Assembly (NCBI GenBank): GCA_963691815.1
Contig: OY829648.1
Location: forward strand, 23,249,123-23,313,122
Origin: Echiichthys vipera
Lineage: Eukaryota; Chordata; Actinopteri; Perciformes; Trachinidae
DNA: 64,000 bases
Direction of reading: 5' to 3'
Positions 40,293 to 54,100 of the stretch are shown one piece after another. How positions within the stretch are numbered: position 1 is the stretch's first letter; every line of letters starts with the position of its first letter. Made by a program: the position numbers and the translations under genes. Under the pieces are notes generated by a model. The model had not been told where the DNA came from. It saw only the letters and a list, made by a program, of their open reading frames with translations, and searched no databases.

Positions 40293-40364
<72 letters not shown>

Positions 40365-43300
40365 CCTACAGGTTTTCCCATTGGGCCCATCATTCCTTCA
40401 GGGCCGACAGGTCCAGTGAATCCCTGAAACAAACAGCGAGGTTGTGGATGAATACACAGATCTGTTTGATTTAGTGAGACTGCTGAAAAAGGTGGTCACA
40501 ACGTTTCCCACAAGACTTCAGGGTGTCCAAAGGTATTACAACAGGAAGTGTGTGTGGAGTGTGTGAAGAGTTGAAGACATCTGTACACATATTTCCGAAT
40601 CTGGTTGTGCTGTGGTGTGCTAACCATTTTTATTTCTATTAAACTTACCAGAGTGCCCATTGGGCCTTTAGGCCCAGGGAAACCTCTAAATCCCAAACCA
40701 CCGTTTGGCCCCTGTTAGAAGGGAAAAGAGTCAGGCCATGTCTCATTATATAGGGACAATATAATTGGTGACTGTAGAAAAGATATATTGTATCTATTCT
40801 TCTGTTATGTTTAAGCATATTTTACTCTCTGTAGGCTCGCTATTTGGTCTCTTACCATTGGCCCTGGAAAGCCCTGCAAACCAACCATTCCTAGATCTCC
40901 AGATTCCCCCTGCAAGCAGAAAAGAAAATTACATTGTGTATGCGTGTGTGTGTGATTTTGCATCCTATTTTATACCTACAGTTCCAGACACAGTAGAAAC
41001 AGAGTAAACTGGCCTTTTAAAAATGTCCTTGTCCAGCTTTATGTCTGGATCTACAGTAGACCCGGCACACATTCACACACCCTCCTAGAAACACATGCGG
41101 CAGGTTTAATGTCTGTACCCTATTCTGTGTCTGAGCACTGTCTGTCATCCAGGGTGGCAGACACCATGTTTGTACAGCCAATCATCCACATCCTCTGGAC
41201 AGCTCCACTTTCGGGCCAGCAACATTGACCGAGAAACTCTATGCACTGAAAAGTGTAAAGGGATCTGACCCAAGGGCCCAAGACTGCTCTCTGTTTCACA
41301 AGCATCAACAGAGAGAACTAGTGGAGGGAGGGGAGAGCAAGGGATTGAATGTTGTTTCTTTTTTCTTATTTTTGAGGAGTTACATAAGTAAAGCGGAGCA
41401 CCTCTTTTTCAGGTCTCTGGAGGGTAAGGATCTTATATAACTTGGCCTCACCAGGCGGAATGTTTCCATTCCTGTTCTCACCCAGATAATTTGTTACTCT
41501 ACTCGGGCTGGAAAAGTATCATACACGCACACTGGCTATCTAACCCCTGAAGCTAAATTTAGAGAGGTATTAAATAATGGTTCTTTTTCTAACTTTGTTC
41601 GGTGTTTCACTATGGGAATCGCCTTGGTGTGACCAACTATGGAAGCTCCAATGACACAACGTCTGTCTGTGACAGACAGGTCAAACTGTGCAGGGGTCAC
41701 GCCCCCTCATACTACCACAGATGACCGGCCCTTCCTAAATCATTCTCGCTTTCTTCCCGTGAAGAATCTTGGTAAGCTCCTCAGCTTATCTAGGCTGGAT
41801 ATCTGCTCAACTGTTCATAGACGAACCGTAAAGGATAGTGTCGTCGAACGCAGTTCCTGGCTTAAGTCTGGATTTTACTTGTCTGGCAGAAATACGGCCA
41901 GGCAGCCGTAGATCTCTTCGCTTTGCAGGAAAACGCTCAGTGTCCACTGTTTTTCTCCCTGTCGGACGTAAATGCACCTCTGGGTGTGGACGCTCTGGCC
42001 CACCCGTGGCCGAGGGGGCTGCTCTATGCATTCCCCCCCCTCAGTCTGATCTCCCCCACTCTAGCCAGGGTGAGGGAGCAGGGCTTGTCGCTAATCCTGA
42101 TAGCACCACGATGGTCGTCCAGGCATTGGGTAGCGGAAATAATTCAGCTACTGGCGGGCGAGCCATGGCCTCTCCCCATACGCAGGGACCTTCTGTCCCA
42201 GGCACGCTGAGAGATCTACCACCCTCACCTAGATCGCATAGCTCTTTGGGCTTGGCCCGTGAGAGGTGGAACCTGAACATTGCAGGCCTGCCTGCACAGG
42301 TCATTGACACCATTCAGAGTGCAAGGGCCCCGTCCATTCGCTCTCTTTACAGTGGTAAGTGGCGGGTTTTTGAGGAATGGTGCGTCTCTAAACACACCAT
42401 TCCTTTTTCAGTGCTCGGTGGTTGACCTGTTGTGTTTCCTGCAGGAATTAGTAGATAAGGGGAAGGCCTTCTCTACAATTAAAGTATACCTAGCAGCCAT
42501 CTCAGCTTGTCATTTGGGCTTCGGAGATAAGCCGGTGGGGCAGCATCCTTTAGTTGGTCGCTTCATGAAGGGTGCGCGCCGCAAGCTTCCAGTTTCCAGG
42601 CCCCTGGTTCCTTTGTGGGACCTGTCAGTTGTGTTGGATGCCCTCTCTCATCACCCATTTGAACTCATAGAGGCGGTGGAGATGAAGTTTGTTTCTCTCA
42701 AAACAGTGTTGCTCTTAGCTTTGACCACAGCAAAGCGTGTGAGTGATTTGCAGGCTTTTTCCATCCGCCCGTCCTGCCTGCAGTTTGCACCAGGACTCAC
42801 CAGGGCCTGCATGTGGCCCAATCCAGCGTTTGTGCCTAAGGTGGTGGAGTCTGCCTACACATGTCCCACAGTAGAGCTTTCGGCTTTTCATCCTCCTCCC
42901 TTTTCCTCAGGGGAGGAGGAGAGGCTTAACACATTATGCCCGGTCCGGGCCCTACATGTGTATGTGAACAGGTCAGCTGGGTTCAGGAGAACGGATCAGC
43001 TGTTTGTGTTTTGGGCTACTTCCCATAGAGGAAGGCCATTGTCCCGCCAGAGGCTGTCACACTGGATTGTGGAGGCCATATCTCTGGCTTATAAAGGTCT
43101 GCAGCCACCCCAGGAGTTGAGGGCTCACTCTACAAGAGGTGTGGCCACTTCCTGGGCTACGCCTCACACTTTTGTGAAGTTTTACAGGCTGGATGTCACT
43201 GGACCTTCTTTGGCACAGGCGGTGCTAAGGGCTAATCTCCCATAGTGAAACACCGAACGAAGTTAGAAAAAGAACTTTGGGTTACTTAACGTAACCTCGG

Positions 43301-46300
43301 TTCTTTGATAACAGAGTGAGGTGTTTCACCATCATTTCCCTCCTTGCATAGACACGGAAAGAAACCAGTGTTGAATGATTTAGGAAGGGCCGGTCATCTG
43401 TGGTAGTATGAGGGGGCGTGACCCCTGCACAGTTTGACCTGTCTGTCACAGACAGACGTTGTGTCATTGGAGCTTCCATAGTTGGTCACACCAAGGCGAT
43501 TCCCATAGTGAAACACCTCACTCTGTTATCAAAGAACCGAGGCTACGTTAAGTAACCCAAAGTTATAAGCTTATAAAACCGTGGGGATTGTATCAATTTA
43601 AAATGAGCAATGCAATAATTCCAAAATATATTTTGTTATTTTGTGGGAAAGACACATTTTAATGACCAATAAAGAAAAATGTACAAATCTAAGAATCAAA
43701 CATCTATCTTGCAATACAAACATGTCGGGATAATGAGTTTTTGTGTCAATAGTTCACTTCCACTTGAATCTATTACTTACTTTCTTACCACAGTTTAGTT
43801 AATGCTGTGTATGTGAACACTACTTATAGTTCTGAACCTCAAACAAGTGCCTTATAAAATAACCTGCCACGACACTGTTAATGTGACTATTGTGGCTATG
43901 GAAATAAAGTAATCCTATTTTAAGATGGATTTCTGCTTTAAATCACAAATGTCTGTTTATACTCACTGGTTGTCCTTTGGGTCCCAGATCACCTTTCCTG
44001 CCCTGGTCACCTGTAGCCCCCTCCATGCCTCTGATTCCCGAGGCTCCCCTGTCCCCTGGCAGTCCCAGATCTCCCTGAACCAGTAAAGCATAGGAATTAA
44101 AAAAGTTGGTAAACTTGGAAAAACGTTTCTTCACAGCAGACATTTTTTTTCTTCTGTCAAGACACACTGCTACAACCTATAATCCATCAGGTCAATATTT
44201 ATTGTCGTTTTTACCTTCTGACCCGGCGGTCCTCTTTCTCCAAGTAGTCCAGGAAGTCCAATCTCACCCCTGGGACCTGGACGTCCAGCAGGTCCCTCTT
44301 GTCCCACCAAGCCTCTCTGACCCTGAATACACACCAAAGAAAAATGTTTTGTGTGAAAAATAATGTTTAAAAAATTATTATCATTATAATTTTTACAATC
44401 TGCATTGTTTACATCTTTGTTCACAGCTAGTATTCTTCTTCTTTTGTGCCTTTGCCTAGCGCATGGCTACGTTTTTTTGGAACATTACAGCAGTAGGATA
44501 GTGTGAAACCATCTGCAGTGTGTGTGAGCGCCCTGCACAAGATTCAAACAAAACGGCACCCCCACTCAAAATCCAAAACCAAAATATTGCTCATAATGGT
44601 GGTTGACAAACGAGCACACATAGATGTTATGAGTAGGACAGTGTTTCATTTAAAGGTTGCCCTAACAACTGACACTCAAACTTTCGATGTCATCACATCA
44701 TTGAATCCACCAACAGGGAGAAGTTTTCAACAGCCAATGGCAGGCTATGTCAGATATGGCCAAAGAAACCCAGCTGGCAAAGCTGTGTAACACATAATGA
44801 CACTTGATTCATTACTTCAGTTCTCTTCGAAGTTTATTTCAATATATCCAAACACATTTCTAAATTCATTGTGGAGTCATAGCTGTAAAACCACAGAGCT
44901 GAGGTCTGCTAGCTTCTCCTGGTTATAATATTTCTAGACAGTATGCTCCATTAGTGTGCCAATAAAACTCTCTGCCTGTCACTGAGATGCTTTCTCACAC
45001 ATCAGACTACAGCGGTTTCCTGCTCCATCAGCAGTGTGGTGACTGGCAGAAGGGAGCAAGTGATATTAGAATAACAGATTGAGTGGTTCGTCGCCTCACA
45101 TATGACTTCTGTTCCTCGATCACTGGGTGAACCCCCAACCTGCAGGTGCTGGAAAGCTCTTGCATAAGAAAAAGTCACTGTCTATCAGCTTAATGAGATC
45201 AGACCGACCCCTCCAACCTTCACGGACACAGTCTTTCAGACACTCTTGCCAGTTAACACTTAACAGTTCAGGTGCTTTTAATCCTCTATATGTAAGAAAA
45301 ATAAAATTGCAGGTCACATTCAGTGTTTTCTAGGTTTGTTGATACAAATTAGGTCCCATTAGAGGTGCCTGGTGTAATCAGATGTACATGCTTCTTCTAC
45401 TGAATGGCTGACCCAAAAGCAGCCTCCAGCATCTGTCTGGTTCCTGAGTTTGATCTCAGAGGATGACCTCTACTGCATTTCTTTGTTTCTCACTATTACA
45501 CTGTCCAACTAAGCAGAAATACTCCAAATCTGTTTGTAAGCCTTCCCCTTTCATTGTAAGAGTGCATCCAACTGGCATTGGAATAGAAAAGCAGAAAATT
45601 AGCAAAACAATGAATAAGAGAATAAATTAGAATCATTATGGGAATAATGACTCACAAAGGGCAAAGAGGGTGAGGACTTTTCTGCAGGTACTGCCAGCAA
45701 ATGCACCAGGAAGCAGTTTCAGTATCTTTCCCACTATGGAAGCACATAGTGTGAAATTAAAAAAAACGAGTTTCCTGCGAACTACTCTTGCTGAGAAAGC
45801 TTTGTAGTAAAAGAGCGCCCTTAGAGCTCTAGACTACTGAAGAAGACTAGTGGCTAAAGAAAATCTGCTCCAAAATCAGCACACCTATAGGAAAAGGTCT
45901 CTGTAAGTAAAAAATAAGCATACATGTTACATTTACAGCACTCCAGAGGCCAACACTCCAGAGGCCAAAATAAATTTACTAGACTTTTACACAACAACCT
46001 TATGTAAATGAAAGCCAGACATAAAACTTTGCTTCCCTCAATACATTCTGGCGGTACACTTATTTGGATAAACCCACTGCGCCCAAGAATCAATCAAAGC
46101 AAACAAGGCATTTAATGATTAGTCAATCTGCTGCTAATCTACTGATGGTAGCAACTGAAGGAAACATTGGGCATTCAGATGCAGTGCTAGGGGGGCTATG
46201 GGGCTCAAGTTAGCAGGATAGCATGAGGTCTATATGGCGTCTCCTGAGGTAGTTGGTAGTCTAAAGCCCTTTTCAGACGGTATTGGTTTTACATGGGGAC

Positions 46301-49300
46301 GTAGAGTGAAATAATTTTACCTCAGGACGTCTGTAATATAAATGGCCAATTTATACGGGATAAGGAAATCCCTGTATTCTACCAGAAGTGTTGCCATGTG
46401 TGCCATCTACGTAGCTTCCTGTGCATGCTACGTTGCATCCTGATATCACGAAACTAACTAAACATGAAAGTAAAAAAAATAATTGATTATCTAAAAAAGT
46501 GATACGGGTGCTTCTTTGAGCGCCTTCATGCTCACAAAAATGTGGAAACTATGTATTTACTGGATATGACGGAATAGCTACAGACATTTTACAGAGGGTC
46601 GTATTCAGACGGGATTACGTGAGGTGTTTACAGAGGGTGAAAAACACCTTCATTTCTACTGACATTCTGCGGAATAATTACTGACAGTACCAAAACCTTT
46701 GGTAAAAATGACCAGGAGGTCCATTTACACACACTCAGATAGATCCTGCAAATAGCCTCAGGGCTGTCCGGTGGTGGTATTGTCACTTATCATCGGTTTG
46801 TGTGATGCCCTGTTGTGTTCTTTAAATCCCTATGTTATTAGGGGATTGTGGACTATATTTAGTCAATCCACAGAGCGATGGAGATTTAACTTCCTGTGTG
46901 CTTCTTGAGTGCATGGGGTAAAAGACGAGAAATTTGTGAAGGTCCTTAACCTTGCCTTCACATATTTCTCTTTTGCAAGGTAAATATGAGGGGGTATCAT
47001 TGGCTTCTTAAATTCCCCTTATACAGACCACGAGTCTGCTTTAGAGATTTAGCACACTACAAGTACAGTAAAAAAAAAGGTCCTCTTGAAAGTTCAGTTA
47101 AGCATGTAAATCCTAACTCCTTCTTTTACCTACATTTATGGTGCCAAGCAAGAATGTTTTGAAAAAGACATTGAGGGACTCCAGAAAACATTCTGGATGT
47201 ATTCTGGAGAAAAAAATAAGATGTGTATACCTAGTTCCATGAAGATCATAATTAATCCAAAGCCATTTCTTACATACAATTATATTCAGTTAAGTCCATT
47301 ACTGGCTATATGATGCTGTTTGTGATTACCTTTCGTCCTTGTTTCCCAGGAAATCCTGGTAAGCCAGTCAGTCCTTGGGGACCATCGGGCCCTGGATAAC
47401 CCTTCATTCCCACAAGTCCAGGAAAACCAATTGGCCCCTGGAAACAGTGACAATGTCATTCAATCTCAATCTCAGCCTAACGGACATTTACAGACTCATC
47501 ATGAGCATCATATCACTATTCTCGTCATACCAGGTTTCTACACCCTAGGGATGCATTCTTGCAGACCTCGGCCAAAACATACAGTATATACCAGGAATTG
47601 TTGCGTTTTCCAGCACTTGATTACAGGCCGATAAAGTTCGAAAGTTTGCAAATATTTTGATATGCAAAGGTATTACAATAATGTTGCTGACATGTTTTGG
47701 CAAACACCTATGCATTATATCAATGAATAATGAAGAGTGGCAAAGCATTTTTAGTTACATGATCCTTTTATCATTTGTATTGAATCCTCTCTCTTTTTTA
47801 TTTGCCGCAGTGGTAATTCTTTTGTAAACATGCAATACTTTTGTAACGCTAAAGGTTCTCAGGCAGCTGTTTCCCTGATGCCAAGCTGAATCATCATCAC
47901 GCAGCTCATCAGAGTGGAAATTGCTCTTGATTGTGATACTGCTGCTGCCTCTCTCTCTCTCAGCCACACATTTGTTTGAGGTGATGTGATACTCACTTCA
48001 TTGCCAGGGGTTCCACTTAGCCCTCTTGCGCCTTTCTTTCCAGCTGAGCCCTGGACAAACACACACATGAAGAATAAAACATACAAGAGCATTCACAAAA
48101 ACATGCAAGGTTACATAACTCACTCCCCTCTCGTTTAAGAGCAGACATTTTAAAGACCGTGTCTAATACGAGTCATATGGAGAACCCAGGCTCAAGACTG
48201 TTTTTATACAAAGGTCAAAGGAATATAAACAACTCTTTATTGTATATTGAATACCTCCAATGGCATTAGGCTAAATCAGATTGAGGTGTCTACGTGAAAT
48301 TCATGGCATAACACTAACACAGGAAACCTCATATTCTTTATGTTTTTTTTAATAACAGCGCCTTCTAGAGTTTATTGTCATACTTATTAATATTAACTCG
48401 GTAAACGTCTAATGTAACTATACTAGAAAACTCACTCTTTTCTTTGAAACCTTTGTTTTTGCTCTTCATAATTTCTCTCTAGGCACCGATACAGTGAGTT
48501 ACGTACAGTATGTACAGTTCAAGAAGGATATCCCTCCAGGGATGCTTTACAAAGCTGTAAATTTGAAACAGAAAGACAGCATGTTTCTTGACAGACTGAG
48601 TTACTGATGTTTCTGAACAGATGGGTCTGTATGTAGACAACGTTGCTCAAATGGAGTTCAAACTCAAGACACGCTGAATAAATTAACATTAATACTATTT
48701 GAACTGGTTATATAATCACTCGTACATCCAAGCGGTTTCAGATGGGGAAGATTGTCGGTGGTATCTGGAAACCTGTGAATACTTCAGGGCTAAATAGGCT
48801 ATGTGGAACTTGATCAAGGAGGCTTCAAGTTGTTTCACAGGGGAAATTAAGTTATGTAACCATAGGGCTTGTGACAAGGTTGAAGAAGAAAGCACAAAAA
48901 CATTCAGGAAAGCTTGTTTTACAAGGCTGCCAACATTTTAGATGAGTAGAGTTAAGCAATCACGGTGGCCATGAAAAGTTTTTTGAATTTTTTTTATCCT
49001 TTACTAAAATACACCCTACAGATGCCATAACATCTTCAACCACAGGGATTGCAGTGTGTTTGTTCTAGCATGCTCATCTAGTGACAGGTAAAGAATAAAA
49101 GATAGTGCTTTGGCCATAAATTTGTGGTTTGAAAAGCTGCAATGATTCATTTATTATTTGGTTAGTTGCCAAACTATTAAATTATTGCCAACTATTAACT
49201 AATATTTAAGAAATCACAATATTTACTTTATACACGAATGAAACGATGTACATTTAATTTTCCTGCTATCTGGGTTTGCATGGACTCACCAGAGCTCCTA

Positions 49301-51034
49301 TCTCCCCTTTTGGGCCCGATTCTCCAGGGAGTCCTGGTGATCCCTGAACAAAGAGAAACACAAACAATAATGCAGTGGTGCCATATGAGTCCATACTCTG
49401 TTTACACGATAACCTGTAGTAATAATGCCATTAAAATGGTTATTTTCAGGAAACAACATTATTGGGGATGACAATATGGAATGAATGGGATTACATTCAT
49501 TCATCCATTACATTACTTCTTAATCTGTCTAAGTCTGTCCACTGTGGACACACCATGACACCAAGTTGTCTACTTAGCACTGGGAACAGCTCATAATTCC
49601 CCTCATAATCCCTCTGATTTAAATGACTATGCCCTCTTGTCACCTACCCTTTTGTCCCACTACTAGTAGGGCTTTAAGAACAGCACAATTGTCAGTATGT
49701 TCTTGTGTCCTTTTCAACACTTTCACACTTATTGACTTACCGGAGGGCCTTGTGGTCCAACAGCTCCACGAGATCCAGTGGTACCAACATGGCCCTGAAA
49801 AACATTTTATAACAATCATATTTTTCTTTCTGATTCTCAATCTTTATATTTCATCATTGCTGAGATCTCTAGGAGACCAGTCATGTACAGGCCATTCCCC
49901 CATTCTTTACTAAATGAAGAACATCATACCCAAAGCCATCAGGTATTCTCTTGAGTACCATTTTCGCATACAGTAAAGAAGATCTGCCTAATTTAAGGCT
50001 CCACAGCATCAAAACCATATACAATCGTTTCTTAGACACGTTTTAAAACATTTATAATAGCTCAAATCAATCAATCTGATTGATTCATAGCTGTGATATA
50101 ATAACCAAACACAAAGGCTATGATGTCTAATTCCTTTGCACACATCACTCCGTGTTTGAGAAAAAAAACATTATATTGCCATGAGACAGACCTTTCCCTC
50201 TGAAAACTGAAGCTGTTATCTAGGCTCTCTTAAAAGCCACTAGACTCCTTTGACAAAAACATTTTACCTTTTTGGGAGTTGCTAGTCTACAGCTGTCTCG
50301 ATCCATTCGTTTGTTTGTGTTGTTGTGACTTTGGTGAATGGTGAGTCTTAAATGCTAATGTAAGCTTCGTTCAATAGCAACTGCCCCAGTATGTGAAGGC
50401 AGCAAGCTGAAGAGGGGCTATTTTATTGTGAACATTAGTATTTATTAATAAAAACCTGTTGTAATCTTGTCCATATCTTCCCATATTTCAAATTTTCATT
50501 TATTGAATAACACCCCTTAGCTGTGATATAATCACAACATACCAAGCCTGTCATGAGCTATCACTTAATGAGAGTTGGTTCTTACTTAACAGGAACAATA
50601 AATTCTTCACTCAAATGAATTATAATGGAAGCCAAGAGTGACCTATCGTGATATTCAGTGCAAGTCTAGGGACGAATGATGACACAACTGCCATACCGAC
50701 TATTAGTTTTTATGACTATGAACCTAGTCTGCAGCTGGAAATGAGTCAAGGATTATCTCTAGTGATTCTTCGCAGCACTACAGTTACACAACTGTTTGGG
50801 CCATAGTATGAAATACAGTATTAAATGACTAAAATGTACCTTGGCACAATGCATTAAGTATACTGTCATCCAGCATGCTTAAAATATCACTCTATATTAG
50901 GGGAATTTAAGCAAGGTCTTGTGAGGGTCAGGCACAGCATTGTTTTTGTATTTACCTGTTCAAATACTGTAGCTAACGACCACAATTGTAGCTTCACAGC
51001 CTCATATTAACACCAACTATTCAAAATAAAGTAA

Positions 51035-51106
<72 letters not shown>

Positions 51107-54100
51107 TTTCAGAGCAAAAACTCCTGAACTTAAGAGGCTTGAAGTGACAAAAACACCAGCTTCCCCTAGCCCTTATTGCTAGGAATGTGGTAATCTTCTC
51201 CAACATGTGTGGTCTGCCCTTACAGTACCTGAGCAGAGCAGTGTTCGACGGAGCCAAAGAGTATGAACAACAATCAAGTAGACAAGCACACTGAGTGGTG
51301 ACTGTGTGATATGTCTGATGTTAATTTAATGGTTTTAGCTACCTGATATCCTTCATCTCCTGGCTCTCCACGCTCTCCTCGTTCTCCTGGGGCTCCCTGT
51401 GTAGACACAGATGCACACACATGAGCACACATACTGTACATGCACGCCCTCATTTATACCCACAAAGCCTCACTTGAGCTGGACAGCCACTTAAAGACAG
51501 AGTCCTTTCTCAGACCAACACACACACCATATTGTATAGCTGTGACCTATGAGTCTGGATTTTTACTGGAGTCAAATGGAAAAGCGTAATTTCACCTTGT
51601 ACTTTCAGCCAATCTCGGTTGGGGCTGCAGCAAGGCACAGGCTACCATTGTATCACTCAAGCTATGTACTGCAATCCTGTGCCAACTTGATAATTCAATA
51701 CTACTCACATGGTAGGTTGCTATCTATACCTGGGTAGATTTCCAGTAACCCTGACTGTTAATGCCATGCTGGCCTGCCTCAGGGGTCATATCCAGTGCTA
51801 AGAAATCTGTCTCAAAGTGCTGTGAGCTTTCCCAAGCTGCTAAGACTCTTTGATAAGTCCTGATCCTCTTTTGATATTAATCTAAGAATCACTTTGTTTT
51901 CTTGGGTGTAGAACCCTTAAGGTAACTTAGGGTGAGTAAGAACTCTTGCCAAAGACACAAATGTTTTAGAAATGCACAGTAATGAAGACTGTTTCAGTTG
52001 TAACGATACATGTTAATTATGAGCAAATATAAGAACACAAACAAACCTAAGCTTAAAGTTTTCCCTGAAGTGTAAAAACCTTTGTCAAACATTTTGGCTT
52101 GTTAATAGTCAGCCTGCAATGAACAGAAAATAACTCATCCACACATGTTGATAATTGGGGTCCATATGCATGACTGGTTTAGGAACAGAAACAATGATAC
52201 ATTATTGTAAATCTGGTGGGATAAAAAATGTGTTTACTTGGTGCTAAAATCAGGAGTTGATCAGGATTAACTTTCACTTCAAGTGTCAATCCGTTGTTTA
52301 AATGGCTTGGACTAAACAGAGCGAGAAGTGTTAGGGATCAGAAAGGAGAGTTTAAAGGAAAGCAAAACCTACTGGTTCACCTAAGGGCCCTGGCAGTCCT
52401 GGGGTCTTATTGTCCTCGCCTGGATAACCCTGGAATGTCACAAACACGTACATACAGTCACACATACAGACATAAGATCTTACAACCAGACTGTACCCTA
52501 AAACACTGAAAAAATGAAATCAATTTCAAACTCTAGTTCAGGTCATATTACCTTTTCACCTTTAGGCCCTGGTGGTCCAATGGGCCCAGCCTTGCCAGGG
52601 TGACCCTAAAAAAAAAGAAATCTGGTTATTGTAGCTAATGAAGCTGCCATACTGGTACTGGCTACAGCATGTTTCTCGGAGAAACATGAGTTTCCCTGTC
52701 AGCATATTAATCAGACCTGTTTAATATAAACACAACTCTTTTTGTAGAAGCTCTATCACTCTGTCACATAAGGATTTGGGTTTTTGGCACAGACGCAGAA
52801 ATCACTCAGCAACCAGCAGAGTCGAGTTTGACCGAGTCTAAGAGCCTTCATACACACTCATTTAAAAGGGACTAAATGAACTTGAGGTGCCCTCTTCAAG
52901 TTATACAACCTACACCTGCGATGTTGGCATTGCCTGGAAAAAATAGCTTGTAGACTTCACCATGTCCAATTCCTCCTGTTTTCTTTGGTCCTATTATTAG
53001 TGTAGTTTTTTCCCCTTGTATAATACATTCATTGGATAATTAACACTAAAGAATAATGGGACATGATGTGTCCTCCACAAGACTCAAACCCAGGTTGTCT
53101 GCAGCAAATACTAACCTTACAGCACAAGGATTTCAGGGGAGGTGAACAAGCTTGGTTGATTGAAAACAGCTATGTTGAGTATCTCAAGCATGTATGAAGT
53201 TCTGTGAAGCACGATTATGTTTAATGGATAAACCTTGAAAAGCTACTTTTTACTTCCAGGATTTTCTACAAAAAGTTAACTATATTACTTAGTAATCCTC
53301 TTGTAAGATAGATGTAATTAATGTAAGCATAGTGCGATGTGCTGAGCCAAAACTCCAGACCAGTCAGGTTAAACTATCCAGTAAGAACTGTACTGTGCGT
53401 ATGTGTACATTTGCAAATGGTTCTCTTAAAGCCACAGACAGGATATACTCACTGTGTATCCTGCCAGTCCTGGTTGCCCTTCCATCCCCATGACTCCAGG
53501 CCGACCCTTGAAGCAACGCAGAAAATTCACACAAAATAAGTTAATGAATCGATTCTAGCGGTGTGTGTTCTGCTTTTTTTCTTTTTTTTTTGATTCAGCT
53601 AAATATAACCTTGGCCTCAAACACACACAAAAGTGAACCGAATCCTGTGCACAGAGTTGTTTTATGATGGGGATAAAAATCTTTTCTCCACAGCTATCAT
53701 AACACAGGCTTAGTGGTTCTGCTGAGAAGAGAGCTGCCTTTCCCTGTAAAGAAAAAAAGAATGGATGCCTTCTTCTTGGCTTTTTTTCCTGGAACAAATA
53801 CGGGCATTTCATGGTTTGCTCAAGAAAAAAAGTAATCACTCATGGCTTTTTGTGATAGTATACAATTAGAAACCTTTGTTTCTTTGCAATTATATTATCT
53901 TTAGTATTGAATATAATATATTACAAAATTAAATAATAATTACAGAACATTGAATGTATTTACTCTTTTTTTTAAGAATTTGGGGAAATATTTTACTTTT
54001 TTAGTCCACTACATCAGTCTTATGGTGTCCAGTTTTACCTTACTAGTTACTACATGAAATATGATGCATTGCTATAGTTTGAGCTATAGGAGAAAACAAA

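Noticed and set aside
43282..43479. 65-codon minus-strand frame sharing its N-terminus with a plus-strand frame at 41639
   Set aside because: Not two genes; it is the inverted terminal repeat of the DIRS-like element.
53555..53839. Minus-strand frame containing an acceptor-like QGKAALFSAEP start
   Set aside because: Begins like a collagen exon (cag/GGA) but loses Gly-X-Y at once and has no phase-matched donor.
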